From NCBI GenBank assembly GCA_013396525.1, contig VWYX01000207.1:134564-198563 (forward strand): 64,000 nucleotides of DNA, given 5' to 3'. Numbering within the stretch: position 1 is the first letter of the stretch; every line of letters begins with the position of its first letter. This stretch comes from Chaetorhynchus papuensis (taxonomy: Eukaryota; Chordata; Aves; Passeriformes; Rhipiduridae). This document shows, piece after piece, positions 51,336 through 61,796 of the stretch. The translations under genes and the position numbers were made by a program. A model generated the notes under the pieces. The model was not told where the DNA came from. It searched no databases and saw nothing but the letters and a program-made list of their open reading frames with translations.

Positions 51336-52602
51336 TTGTTGGGGAGATTCTTGCTGGAGTAAGGCTGGGAAAGCTATGAAGTGTGAGCAGCCATGAAGTT
51401 AATGAAAAATGAAGATATTCAGAACCTTAAAACAGACTTCAGGATTCAGGTTTGAATCAGGGGCTTCCTCACTCGCAACACTAAGAGTATCCAGCAAGAA
51501 GGATGAAACTTCTCTATTATTCTCACCAGAAAAATCAGCCTTCTTTTAACAAATTATTGTAACCGATCATTTATCTAGTGCAAGAAAGTTGTGTCTACAT
51601 TAGTGTCACACAGATGTGTTCTCTTCACTGTTGGGTTAATGAAGGTAAATGTTTTGAATCCATTTTAGAGCAGAGTTCTTGTACAGAAACTTCAGAAGGA
51701 AATGCCATCTGTAAGGACTGGTGGATCCTTAAGTGTCAGTTTGGCAAGTTGTCCTACTGTGGGTAGCTGCAGAAATATTTCGTGTATGTTGTTGTAGATT
51801 TAAAAGCATTACTCATGGTTTCATTCAGGTGTCTGCATTTCTGACACAGATGTGACATATCTGTATATATTATAAATCAATACTATTTTTAACCACATAT
51901 TTTGTACAAATATTCACATTAGCTCTGTACTTCAATGAAAATCTATTATGGTATTAAACATTTTGGTGGAATTAGCAAACTTCTTGTCCGTCCTCTGCTT
52001 TCGTTTTATAACAGCGTTAAGCAGCTGAACAGTTTCTGGCATCCAAGGCAAATATTATTTCCAGCTACTCATGTTGTTCCTTACATCCAGGTGCATCTGT
52101 ACCCTCTAGTGACTGATCCCAGCCACTGCAGAGGCAGCTCCCAACACCTCCGGATCCGAGTGAGAGCCCAAAATCAAACCTGAACCAACAGTAAATGTGA
52201 GCACAGTTTTTTCTAGCTGATGAGTAACAGCATGGGACAGCACACGGCTGTTGAGGGACACCCAACGAGAGATTTCTATACACACAGGTGCAGTTTTGTA
52301 ACAACTTTTTCCTTTCTCCCCATTCTCCAGAGTTTCTGGTGGGGTTCATGGCCAGCAATCGGATGGTGAACTTTGTGCTACAGGTGTGATCCAATTCAGT
52401 TTTCTGGGCAGGACAGCCACATCCACCCAGGTTCTGCCAAGCACAGCAGCAGTGTGATTTTCCAGGCTTGGACTAGCTCAGCCTCACACCTGTAACAGAA
52501 CAGTAATGAAGGAGGGGAAAAAAAGACATTAAGAAAACAATTAAAAGAACCTTGTTCCCTACTACAATCTCTAGAGCTGTGGTGAAGGGGAGAAAGGTAT
52601 CA

Positions 52603-52700
52603 CATATATATATATAAATATATATATTTATTTATTCACTAGATAGGCACTGCATGTGTGTGTATATATATATATATTCACTATATAGGCAGTGTCAGCT
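52603..52700. repeat. TA-rich microsatellite with 42-bp tandem duplication
   Basis: Two blocks of (TA)n are each followed by ATTCACTAnATAGGCAnTG, at 52634 and 52676. This gives a period of about 42 bp with substitutions between the copies. Confidence 0.8.
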
Positions 52701-52734
52701 ATAAAGGGATTAATAAGCATCATGTTTGATTCTA

Positions 52735-52796
52735 TATGGTTGGACTTGATGATTGTAAAGGTCTCTTCCAACCTTGACACTTCTGTGATTCTGTGT
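52735..52796 (+). mobile_element. CR1 LINE 3' tail
   Basis: The stretch TTGGACTTGATGATTGTAAA, GGTCTCTTCCAACCTTG, TTCTGTGATTCTGTG is the CR1 3' terminus including two copies of the terminal octamer. It is about 60 bp long. Confidence 0.85.
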
Positions 52797-53324
52797 TCCC
52801 ATGCATCAGTCAGAGCATACTGGTTTTGTACACTGCCATGAAGTGGGGTGGGGGTCTGTGTACATACACAGGACACGGACTTTGGACGCATATGTAGCAC
52901 AGGAAAGGTGGGAAACCTAGCTTGGGTTTTTGTCCAGTTCAGCAGTTTGGATTCTAGTGAGATGAGGAAGGATAAATTCATTTTCATTCCAGGGCATAGC
53001 TGTGGGTCTGGACATCACAACGTGGGGAAATGCATCTGCCAGGAAGCAAAGAGAAAATTTAGAGCTTCAAAACACAAGAGGAGAAAAAAGGCTAGGAAAA
53101 AAACAGCGGAATCAAAACTATTTTTTTTTAACAGAAGAAGCACTTCCAGATGTCCAGAGAATTAATTTTGCTCCTTGTTTTTACAGTTAGGTCACAGCCC
53201 ATCCGGCCCTATTTCTATTTAATTTTTATTTAATTTATGACATGCAGCAACTCCCTTACGTCTCCCTCTTGACACCTGCACAAGGGCTGTACTGGGGAGC
53301 CCCCTCCAAACACACATCTCACCT

Positions 53325-54001
53325 GTGACCTGGATGTGCTGGTGACAGCGGCTGAACATGAGCCAGCTGTGCCCAGGTGGGCAAGGAGGCCAAGGGCACC
53401 TGCGCTGTACCAGCAATAGGGTGGCCAGCGGGACCAGGGCAGCGATTTTACCCCTGTGCTGGGCACTGCTGAGGCCACACCTCAGGTGCTGTGTCCAGCT
53501 CTGGGCCCCTCAGTTCAGGAAGGACATTGAGGGGCTGGAGCATGTCCAGAGAAGGACAAGGGAGATGGGGAAGGGTCTGGAGCACAAGTCTGGTGAGGAG
53601 CAGCTGAGGGAGCTGGGAAAGGGGCTCAGCCTGGAGAAAAGGAGGCTCAGAGGGAACCTTCTGGCTCTGCACAAGTCCCTGACAGGAGGGGGCAGCCAGG
53701 TGGGGGTCGGGCTCCTCTCCCAGGTAACAAGGGACAGGACAAGAGAACATGGCCTCAAGCTGAGCAGGGAAGGTTTAGGCTGGATATTAAGAATAATTTC
53801 TTCACAGAACGGGTGTTTAGACATTGGAATCGGCTGCCGAGGGAGGCGGTGGAGTCACCGTCCCCGGAGGTGTTTAAGGAAAGACGGGACATGGCACCGA
53901 GGGCCGCGGTTCAGCTGACACGGTGCCGCTCGGTCACAGGCCGGACTCTGTGATCTCAGAGCCCTTTCCCGACCCAAATGACGCTGTCGCTCCGTAATTC
54001 C
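53325..54001 (+). mobile_element. CR1 LINE 3' copy abutting the ENPP5 CpG island
   Basis: The longest CR1 here begins near GACAGCGGCTGAACATGAGC and continues through GTACCAGCAATAGGGTGGCC and GGGGCTGGAGCATGTCCAGA. An ORF2 C-terminal remnant (LEHKSGEEQLRELG, SLEKRRLRGNLLALHKSLTG) is followed by a frameshift near 53755. The 3' end decays at about 54001 in a degenerate octamer (GTAATTCCGTG). The last 190 bp retain about 20 CpGs while the first 400 bp have very few. It is not a functional gene. Confidence 0.93.
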
Positions 54002-54420
54002 GTGTCCCTCTCCCTCCCGGACCCGCCCCCGCGCCGTCCCGCCCCGTACGCGCTGAGTGACAGCGCCGGGGCCGCTCCCGGGCGGGGCCGGGCCGGACCC
54101 GCTGCTCCGCGGCCCCTCAGGTAACGGCGGGCGGCTGCGGGGGGTGCCCGGCGCCCTCCGGCCCGGGGCTGATGGCGGTGCGGGCGCTGCGTGTGGGGAA
54201 TGGCGGCCTGGGCTCGGCATTCGCGTGTGCCGAGCTCCGGCGGCCGCCGAGCGGGGTCCGGGGCGCTTCTCTGTCGGTCTTGTCCGTCCGTGTGGCAGCT
54301 CCTGCCCTTGGCAGTCCCGTGGGTTCGTCCCCCCAGAGCCTCTCGGGTCCCCCGGGTTTTGTGGTGCCGGGTTCCGCAGAGACCCGGGTTAGTAGATGTG
54401 CTTAGGTTGTATCCAGGGAA
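54002..54420 (+). promoter_or_regulatory. ENPP5: ENPP5 CpG-island promoter
   Basis: This is the most CpG-dense segment of the window. It has GC boxes CCCGCCCC (54038-54045) and GGGCGGGGCC (54080-54089) and no obvious TATA box, as expected for a broadly used promoter. It lies directly upstream of a good splice donor and 1.9 kb before the first ENPP5 coding exon. Transcription probably starts between about 54030 and 54080. Confidence 0.85.
54050..54120 (+). other. ENPP5: Probable ENPP5 non-coding exon 1
   Basis: CGGCCCCTCAG followed by GTAACGG at 54121 is a good donor inside the CpG island. Splicing it to the acceptor at 55949 (CTGCTCAACAG) gives a 5' leader that runs straight into the ENPP5 coding exon. 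The 5' end of this exon is a guess. Confidence 0.6.
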
Positions 54421-54870
54421 GAACAATATGAGAAGGCCTTGGAAAAAAACCAAACCACTTATCATTTATTATTTATTAAGAGCATGCAGCTAAGGAGTTA
54501 GAATAATAGAATTATAGATCGTGATGAGATGATTAGCTGTGTAAAATTCAGAAGTAAAGACTTGATTTCACTTGAGAGGGCTTCAGTGTGTACTTATCCC
54601 TCCCCAGAAGGGGAATTCATGAGCTGTGTCTAATTTGGCAGCTGGGGTTCCTGTGAACACAGCAGTGGGTTGGCCTTGTGTCCTTCAGGTTCAGCTGGAA
54701 GAAATGTCCTATCAGGTGGATCTGAGAGAATCCGTAGCCTTTGGGTCTGTGTTGTTTAATGAAAGGGGAATTACGTCTCTGGAGTGTCAGTTTGTTCTTA
54801 GCAGAACTCAAAGCCTGGATTTTAATTTCTAGAGACACACAAGTTTGGTGTAACTTTTGACTGCCTTCAA

Positions 54871-55040
54871 GTCACAGAATCCTAGAATCACAGAGTAGTT
54901 TGGGTTAGAAGGGACCTTAAAGCTCATCTCATTCCAACCCCCTGCCTTGGGCAGGGATACCTTTTAGCAGTCCAGGTTGCTCCAAGCCTTGTCCAATCTG
55001 GCCTTGAACTTCACTTCCAAGCATAGGGCAGCCGCAGATC
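54871..55040 (-). mobile_element. CR1 LINE 3' fragment
   Basis: The + strand reads CACAGAATCCTAGAATCACA, TTTGGGTTAGAAGGGACCTT and CCCCCTGCCTTGGGCAGGGA, the reverse complement of the CR1 3' end with terminal octamers. It lies in ENPP5 intron 1. Confidence 0.9.
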
Positions 55041-55580
55041 CCATTCAGTTGTTGCAGTGGTAGTCAGATGTTTGTTACACTGTAACTTCTTATATTCACC
55101 AAGATATTTATGTACTCTCAATATTAAGATGGATTTATTGTTACAAATTCACTGTTTTCCAGCTGAGTTTCAGTGGTGACTGAGTCCCAGAGGATTGCTG
55201 AAAAATGGGAACCTAAGGGGAACTATGAGGAATATTGGTACAGCCCACATGCAGGATTGGATTTAGCAATATCTGGTCTTGTGGTTGTGATGCTGTTGAG
55301 CAAGAAGTGGAGAATTATTAGCATGAAATTTTAGGTCAGTTACAGACAGGGAATTTCTGTGTGAGGGATCTTACAGGGATCTTGCTCTGAGTAGATAACT
55401 GAGTTTTGAACAATAAGATGTTTGGGAAGAACAGGAGAAGGCTGGGGCAGGGGAGCACAGCCCAATACAGTGTGAAATTATGTGTCATATGTCAGATAAG
55501 TACATAATGACTGTTAGATAAGGAATGCCAGACATAGCTAGAAGTAATCCATGTCCTTGGGACTTACGATCAGAATTAAA

Positions 55581-55845
55581 GTCACAGAATGATTTGGATT
55601 GGAAGGGACCTTAAAGGTCATCTTTTTCCAAACCTCTGCCATGGGCAGGGACACCTTCTGCTATCCCAGGTTGCTCAGAGCCTTGTCCAGCCTGGCCTTG
55701 AGCACTTCCAGGGATGGGGCATCCACAGCTTCTCTGGACCTGTTCCAGGGCCTCACCACCCTCCCAGTGAATAATTTCTTCCTGATATCTAATCTAGCCC
55801 TGCCTTCTGTCAGTTTGAAGCCATCCCCCCTTGTCCTTGCCTGCT
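55581..55845 (-). mobile_element. CR1 LINE 3' fragment near ENPP5 exon 2
   Basis: The + strand reads GTCACAGAATGATTTGGATT, GCCATGGGCAGGGACACCTT and AATTTCTTCCTGATATCTAA. Minus-strand frame 55897-55661 retains an ORF2-tail-like peptide (ARLDIRKKLFTGRVVRPWNR) fused to flanking sequence. Its 5' break lies about 105 bp before the ENPP5 exon 2 acceptor. Confidence 0.9.
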
Positions 55846-55949
55846 TTTGTGAAATATATCTTAGAGTATATAAATACATAAGGAATATTTTAACCACTCA
55901 CTTTTAAAACTCAGTTATGACTTTGACAACTTCTGACTCTGCTCAACAG

Positions 55950-56834
55950 ATACCATGTTGCCTCAGAAAAGGGGACAGATACCTTCCAGACAGATACCTA
56001 CCATTCCAGCCATGGGCAGTTACTGGAAAGCCCTGGGAATTTTCTTACTCTCTCTTCAAGGTGCACTGTCTCACCAGCCAGCCCAGCCCAGAGTGCTGCT
56101 TGTGTCTTTTGATGGGTTTCGGTGGGATTACATCTACAGAGTGTCCACTCCCAACTTTCACTACGCCATGAGGAACGGGGTGCACGTCAGGCAGGTCACA
56201 AACGTGTTCATAACGAAGACGTACCCCAACCACTACACCCTGGTGACCGGGCTCTACGCAGAGAGCCACGGCATCGTCGCTAACGAGATGTACGATCCTG
56301 TCCTGAACAAAACCTTCTCCCTCAACAAAATGAACACCCACAACTCCAAGTTCTGGGAAGAGGCCAGCCCAATATGGGTGACGAACCAGAGGGAAGGACA
56401 CAAATCTGGCGCTGCTATGTGGCCTGGAACAGATGTGAAGATACATGGAGTCCTGCCTACACATTACATGCCCTACAATGAATCTGTTCCCTTTGAAGAC
56501 AGGGTAGCGAAGCTCATTGACTGGTTTACATCGGAAGAACCCATAAACTTTGGTCTCCTGTACTGGGAACAGCCTGATGAGATGGGCCACTTTCTGGGCC
56601 CTGAAAACCCGCTTATGGGAGCGATAATCAGTGACATTGACAGAAAACTGGGATATCTCATTTCTGAACTGAAGAAAGCGAAGCTGTGGGATGTGATAAA
56701 TGTCATAGTCACAAGTGATCACGGAATGTCACAGTCATCCTTGGAAAGGCTCATTGAGCTTGATCAGTACGTGAACAGAGAGCTCTATAAAGTCATCGAC
56801 CACTCCCCTGCTGTAGCTATTTTGCCAAAAGAAG
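55950..56834 (+). CDS. ENPP5: ENPP5 first coding exon (signal peptide and most of the catalytic domain)
   Basis: The acceptor CTGCTCAACAG ends at 55949 and the donor GAAG/GTAGGA begins at 56835. Coding from 56012 gives residues 1-274 plus one base, including the nucleophile Thr70, Asp34, Asp189, His193, Asp236 and His237. Bases 55950-56011 are either 5' leader or, from the ATG at 55955, an N-terminal extension. The exon is GC-richer at third positions than its surroundings. The minus-strand open frame at 56722-56045 is a shadow of this exon. Confidence 0.95.
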
Positions 56835-59800
56835 GTAGGAGCTACAGCAGTAACATTCCCTGAGGAGATACTTGAGTATCCAAATGTTATAGGCTGAGTT
56901 GGTGGTAGCAGCACTGATGGCAGTAGGACATCAGCCTTGAACAAAGAGCACTTGCAGGATCCCTTTGTTCTTTTTGCAGGCTCTGTCAAAAGCCTGGAAT
57001 AACTTTCAGAAAAGAAAAGGGAGCAAATCTGTTCACTGTTGACTAATATTGCCAAGGATCCTTTAGTCCTTGTGAGAAGTAAGATAATCTAATGGCATTA
57101 TCAAGGCTGAATGGCGCTCTAGATAGATAACACCTGAGTGTTACATATCTTGCCTTTCATCAAGATGCTGAAGCCATAGTGAGAGAATTATATTTCTAAC
57201 TCAAACAGTAAACTGAGAACAGATGGGGGTCTTTGATAAAAAGAAAGCCTGTGTTGGCTATTTGATTAGCTGCCAGCTATTGTAGTTCACTTGAGTTTTT
57301 TCCCCTGTCATGCTGAACAGCCAGCCAGTTATACTCATATAATTATTATTGTGATAAAGATGGGCAAGAATAATGTTGGAATTGAAATCTGAAATCTGGT
57401 TACAGTCACCAAAGGATTGCTGAAGAGTCAGGTTTATGTTTACTGTCACTAATGCATCTGCTCTTTTTTTTGATTATCAAGTACTGTAAACTACCTGGTA
57501 CAGATGTGTTAACCTGGAAAATAACACCCCTGCCCACACAAACAAAGTGCTAATTTGGAAGTTGAGTTTTAAGGTGACCTTCTGGAAAGGTGTTTTTAAG
57601 AATTCTGTAACATTTGCATCACTAATGGATAGATAGTCTGTATTTAATGCCCAAGCAGGGAGGGTATTTGCAGAATTAAGTGACCTTTAAGTGCACGAAC
57701 AAACGTGTCTCGTCATTTTTAATGTGGAGAATACTCCAGACTAAAATGTGGCCTCCAAACTGAGGCTTCTGCTGTCTGAGCACAGGCAGGCCCTGTAGCT
57801 GGGTGCTGCTTCTCTCTGTGGTGATAAAAGAGCCAAGTTTGGGAGCTTCATCCCCACAAAGGCAAAAATGGTTGACCAGGATGTTCTCATTAGCAAATAA
57901 AGAAGCTGTAAAAGTAAACTTCAGTGCTGAAATGTCCCTAATGCAGTAAACGAGAACTTTAAGATGTGTAACTTGATCCCATCTGCTAAATGCTGAAAAT
58001 AAACAGTATCTCTGCTGCAATCAGATGACAGAATAGTAAAAAAGCCATTTCAGTGGATTTCAGAAACAGCTTGGATTTGATTTTGCCAAGAGATTCAGGT
58101 ATTTATTACCCTACCAATAAACAAGAATTAGTTTTGAGCACAGCTAAAATTCTTTTCTTCCATGATACCAGCTGTGATTTTTATTAAAAAACAATGAGTT
58201 TCACTGCCAGTTTAGGTATGAGCTAACATATGCTTAAGTACGTAACACTGATTCTTCACCTGTTATTCCATTTGTCTTTCTTAAACCAAGGGAATGGTAA
58301 AACTTAGTGAGATCGAGAAAAAGTTTGAGTGCTTTAAAATGCAGCAATTTCTTTTAATTGTTTGGCTGCTTATTGCTTCCCCAAGAGATGGATTAAAGCC
58401 GTTATTTAACCATGCTGGTGTATTAGTGTGTGTGGGGAACTAATGAGATGTTCACAAAGAAGGTACCTGTAGCACAGCTGGTGATGCTGACCTTTTTCTT
58501 GCATTTAATATAAATACAATAATTTAAATAATTAACGTAAAATCAAGTTGGGTATATTTGGGACTTCTCCTCCCTGCCATCCCATATAGAAAACTGGCCT
58601 AGCAAAATTAACTTTATAACTGATATAGTCCTAGAAATGCTGCATTAGAGTCCCTCTTCTTGTTGCTGTAACTATTTCTGATGTCTTAGCTTTTGCTGTT
58701 TCATATTGACCTTTGTTTTGTTTCTTAATTTAGTGATTCTATTTTTTTTTTTGTGCCAGTTTGAGATAAGAAACATACATTAATATATTTTCCTTCAGAA
58801 TGTCTATACTGGATTCTAGGAACTGAGGGGGGAAAGGAAGGTGATTTCTTTAGAAACATTGACCACTTTCTCCCAAACTTTTTTCCATGAGCTCCATTCA
58901 GAACTCCTTGGATGTTGGAAATGGCAGGCTGAAAGGGGCCTGCAGACACAGTCTGTGCATTCAGCTGCACGTGTCACACAAATATTTATCTGAGTCACGG
59001 GGCTGAGGGATTTGGTGTGTCACAGGAGTCTGTTGTGTGCACTGCATAGCCCTCAATAGAAATCTGGCCTTGAGTGGAGGTGGGGAGTGAAGAAATTTGC
59101 TCAGATGTCAGTTCCTGAACTTGCTTTTGTGTTCCTGGCTCTCTGTTCTGGTTCCTCCTTTCTGTGCACTGATGTTCCAGCCAGCTTGTCCAACTGGTTG
59201 TGGCTCTTCAGTGGCTTTTACTGGAAAGGCAAGCTCAGAAACTGGAAATAAGCAAATAAAGAACTGGGGGTGGAAAATGCCTGTTTTATTCAGTGTTAGT
59301 AGAGCTCTCGAGGGTTTGTGTTCACTGTGACTAGGGAAGGGAAAGGAGCAGGCACTAGGAATACAGAGTAGCTCATGCTCTTGGCTGTTACTGGATAATA
59401 AAGGAAAGCAACAAACAAACTGCTTTAAAATAGATGAAAAGTGTCATTTGTTGTCACAGCCAACTGGGTGACAGAATTCGGCCTGAATGCAGCCATTGCC
59501 TCACAAACAGGCTTAGGAGCTGTCTTCTTGCTTTCAGGCTTTGCATGGAGCTAAGAGGGTTTGGCTCCTTTTCCAGGAGACAACTGAATGCTTTCTAACT
59601 CATTCCTGTGGGAAGCTCACATTCTGGTAACTGTGAAATGAGGGATTTTTCTAAAATTAGCAAGGCACTTCTTGCTTGGGAACAGGCTGTGAACCCCTAG
59701 TGCTGAGGGGGCTGCTACCGTGACTGAGGCTCTGGATTTCTCACAGTAACTTCTGTGCACACACTGTTGTCTCTTACACTTCTGGGGAAGTGCATTTTGC

Positions 59801-61796
59801 CCCCTTCTTTCAGCTGTATTTTAACTACTGATGAGTTAAGTAAACACACTGCTATGTTTAATTTTTTCTTTTGTCTCTTTTGTTTGTTTGAAGGCAAACT
59901 GGATGAAGTATATGAAGCTTTGGCCAACGCTCATCCCAACATGACTGTATATAAAAAGGAGCAGATTCCAGATAGATTTCATTACAAACACAACATTAAA
60001 ATCCAGCCCATCTTAGCAGTGGCTGATAAAGGATGGGAAATTGTACGTAATAAGACTGATGGTTTTCTATGTAAGTATTCTGTCTTTATAGTGTTTTGCA
60101 GTATCTTCCAAGGCAGAGACCTTACATGGTACTTTCTCTCCTAGTATCAACCAATGTTCGTTATATTTTTTTATTATTTGTAAGGCTGGGAGGGAAAACT
60201 AAAGTGTGTAAAATTTATAATTCTTTCCCCTGATGGGATGGGAAGCACCCTACTGTTAGAGGAGGAGGATCTGCACTTACTGTTTTTTTAAACATTAAAC
60301 CTACTGAGATAAGATCAGTCACATGTTTTAGTGGTCCCATACTTGAGGTCTTTCAGGATGTTGCAAACCAACAGGCACTTCCTGAGTGATTAAAAAAGAA
60401 AGTTATAACTGAATGTATTGAGTAGAGGGTGAATAGGGTTATTTTATAATGTTTTACCTATTTACTGGAGAAGGGTTGGGTTGGGTTAGGTTGGAAATAC
60501 AAGAACATTTTCTGAAAATCCTCAGCTTGTGTGGGTGCTACACTTGAGTAACCTCGTTCTCTTGCTACAAAGTCTTGGATATTGTGTTACTGCACACCAG
60601 TTATTTTCATTTGCCTTGGAGGAAAAAATGCATTCTAAGTGATTTGGAGGTATAAAACCCTGAACACTTTCAAGTTCCTCACCTTGCAGTTTTGAAATTT
60701 ATTATAGGTAGCATGGAGACAGTGAACTGTAACTTCTTGGTTACCTAAAATACAGGTGTCATGTGGTCAGTTCTTACATTTTTAATTGAGAACCTTTTGA
60801 ACTTTGCTGCTGGTTATGAACCTGAAGAGCGTTACCAGCAAGATATAACAAGTTTTTCAGTACCTGCTGAGAGCAGCTTCTTGTGCCTATGTGTTTGACA
60901 TGTTCCCAGTTTTTAATGCCCCTCTCAGGAATGGGCACTGGACACCCACCAATGAGTTGTTTTTCCTTGTTGAGGAGTTGATGGTGCACAAAATTGGACA
61001 AAATGTCAAAGTGTCTACTCGGAGTCATACTGAGTCTGACTTTACATGATTTTTAAATTTTCTCCAAGAGATCTGGACCAGTTGCAAAGTTGGGAGTTTT
61101 TCCTTGAGGAAAATCAAGGAAGCTTGGGTGTACCCAGTGTGCTATTGACAATGCTGTTACTGCCATATGAGCTCACCTTTTTTTCCCCTCTTTGTCAAAC
61201 AGTGCTCTTCATTGTGGGGTTTTTTTAGGTCTTTTCTCTTTGTAATTCTGAGACTTGGTATTTGCTAGGGGAGACATTTGTGCTGTTAATCAAAACAATT
61301 CTTCTAAACCTCTCTAAGGATAACTGATGGCTGTGCCTTTTCTGCATCCTGCTAATTCTAGGAAAAGGTTCAATGCTTGTTTTGCAACTTCGGGATGTTG
61401 ACCTTTATCTATCTTCTATTTCCAGTTGGTAATCATGGATATGACAACACTGTGCCAGAAATGCATCCCATTTTTTTGGCAGTTGGGCCTGCTTTCAGAA
61501 AGAATGCCACCAAAGAATCCATGAATGCGACAGACTTGTACCCCTTACTGTGCCACCTTCTTGGCATCAACCCACTGCCCAACAACGGTTCCTTCAATGC
61601 TGTGAAGGATATACTTGCTGAAGAAGTTCCTGGAGCCCGTGGAGCAGACACCTACTCCACTGTTGTAGGAGTCTTCCTGGGCAGCTTGCTTGTTTTGGTT
61701 TTTACTGCAGTTTTTGTTAAGCATTTTGTCCTCGCCCAAGCAAATTCCATGCAAATCCGACACACTGAAGCTGCCCAGCCACTGCTGCAAGATTAA
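56012..61796 (+). CDS. ENPP5: Ectonucleotide pyrophosphatase/phosphodiesterase 5, three coding exons
   Basis: ENPP5 is a type I membrane ectoenzyme of the alkaline-phosphatase superfamily that hydrolyses nucleotide phosphodiester bonds outside the cell; NAD has been reported as a substrate. Exons 56012-56834, 59894-60070 and 61426-61796 join in frame to 456 residues. The signal peptide is about residues 1-20 (KALGIFLLSLQGALS). The two-zinc site is complete: Asp34 (SFDGFRW), nucleophile Thr70 (ITKTYPN), Asp189 and His193 (PDEMGH), Asp236-His237 (TSDHGM) and His337 (GNHGYDN). N-glycosylation sequons lie at 99, 156, 290, 327, 360, 367 and 387. A membrane helix spans about 411-433 and the tail ends QPLLQD. 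The protein is about 20 residues shorter than the human one I recall, mainly in the stalk. I prefer start 56012, with a near-ideal context (GCCATGG) right before the signal peptide; 55955 would add 19 basic, polar residues. Confidence 0.97.
56835..59893 (+). other. ENPP5: ENPP5 intron 2
   Basis: This 3.1 kb intron has a GTAGGA donor and a TTGAAG acceptor. I see no repeats of the CR1 type and no additional exon. Confidence 0.92.
59894..60070 (+). CDS. ENPP5: ENPP5 second coding exon
   Basis: This 177-bp exon completes Gly275 and encodes residues 276-333 plus one base, starting KLDEVYEALANAHPNMTVY and ending RNKTDGFL. The acceptor is TTTGTTTGTTTGAAG and the donor TCTAT/GTAAGT. It contains sequons at Asn290 (NMT) and Asn327 (NKT). 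The segment FHYKHNIKIQPILAVADKGW is typical of the NPP fold before the last zinc histidine. Confidence 0.96.
60071..61425 (+). other. ENPP5: ENPP5 intron 3
   Basis: This 1.36 kb intron has a GTAAGT donor and a TTTCCAG acceptor. A short GGTTGGGTTGGGTTAGGTTGG run occurs near 60475. Otherwise nothing is recognisable. Confidence 0.92.
61426..61796 (+). CDS. ENPP5: ENPP5 third coding exon (last zinc ligand, stalk, membrane helix)
   Basis: The acceptor is CTATTTCCAG. The exon starts FGNHGYDN (His337), then MHPIFLAVGPAFRKN and DLYPLLCHLLGINPLP. A short stalk leads to the hydrophobic segment VVGVFLGSLLVLVFTAVFV, the basic KH stop-transfer and the cytosolic tail, with TAA at 61794-61796. Where I recall about 40 residues of stalk in human ENPP5, this protein has about 20. 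Confidence 0.96.

Larger units (their letters stand above)
49666..53324. other. RCAN2-ENPP5 intergenic region
   Basis: I recognise no gene on either strand. It holds a further AATAAA (50816-50821), a 14-bp direct repeat, a TA-rich tandem duplication and a CR1 tail, described separately. The AU-rich segment at 51780-51960, with TGTATATA and TGTACAAATA, resembles 3' UTR sequence and might belong to an extended RCAN2 message. Confidence 0.6.
54121..55949 (+). other. ENPP5: ENPP5 intron 1
   Basis: This intron between the leader exon and the first coding exon has two antisense CR1 fragments. A segment at 54680-54832 preceded by a pyrimidine-rich CTTCAG has an open frame but no homology I can recognise, so I do not call it an exon. 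Confidence 0.65.

Noticed and set aside
53358..53918. A 186-residue frame just upstream of ENPP5
   Set aside because: It is the C-terminal remnant of CR1 ORF2 with a frameshift near 53755. It belongs to the repeat and is not a host gene or an ENPP5 exon.
54626..54832. A possible extra exon in ENPP5 intron 1 after a CTTCAG acceptor
   Set aside because: The peptide is unrecognised, ends in a stop codon and has no donor in a useful phase. ENPP5 is complete without it.
56045..56722. A 225-residue frame on the minus strand
   Set aside because: It is the antisense shadow of the ENPP5 first coding exon.
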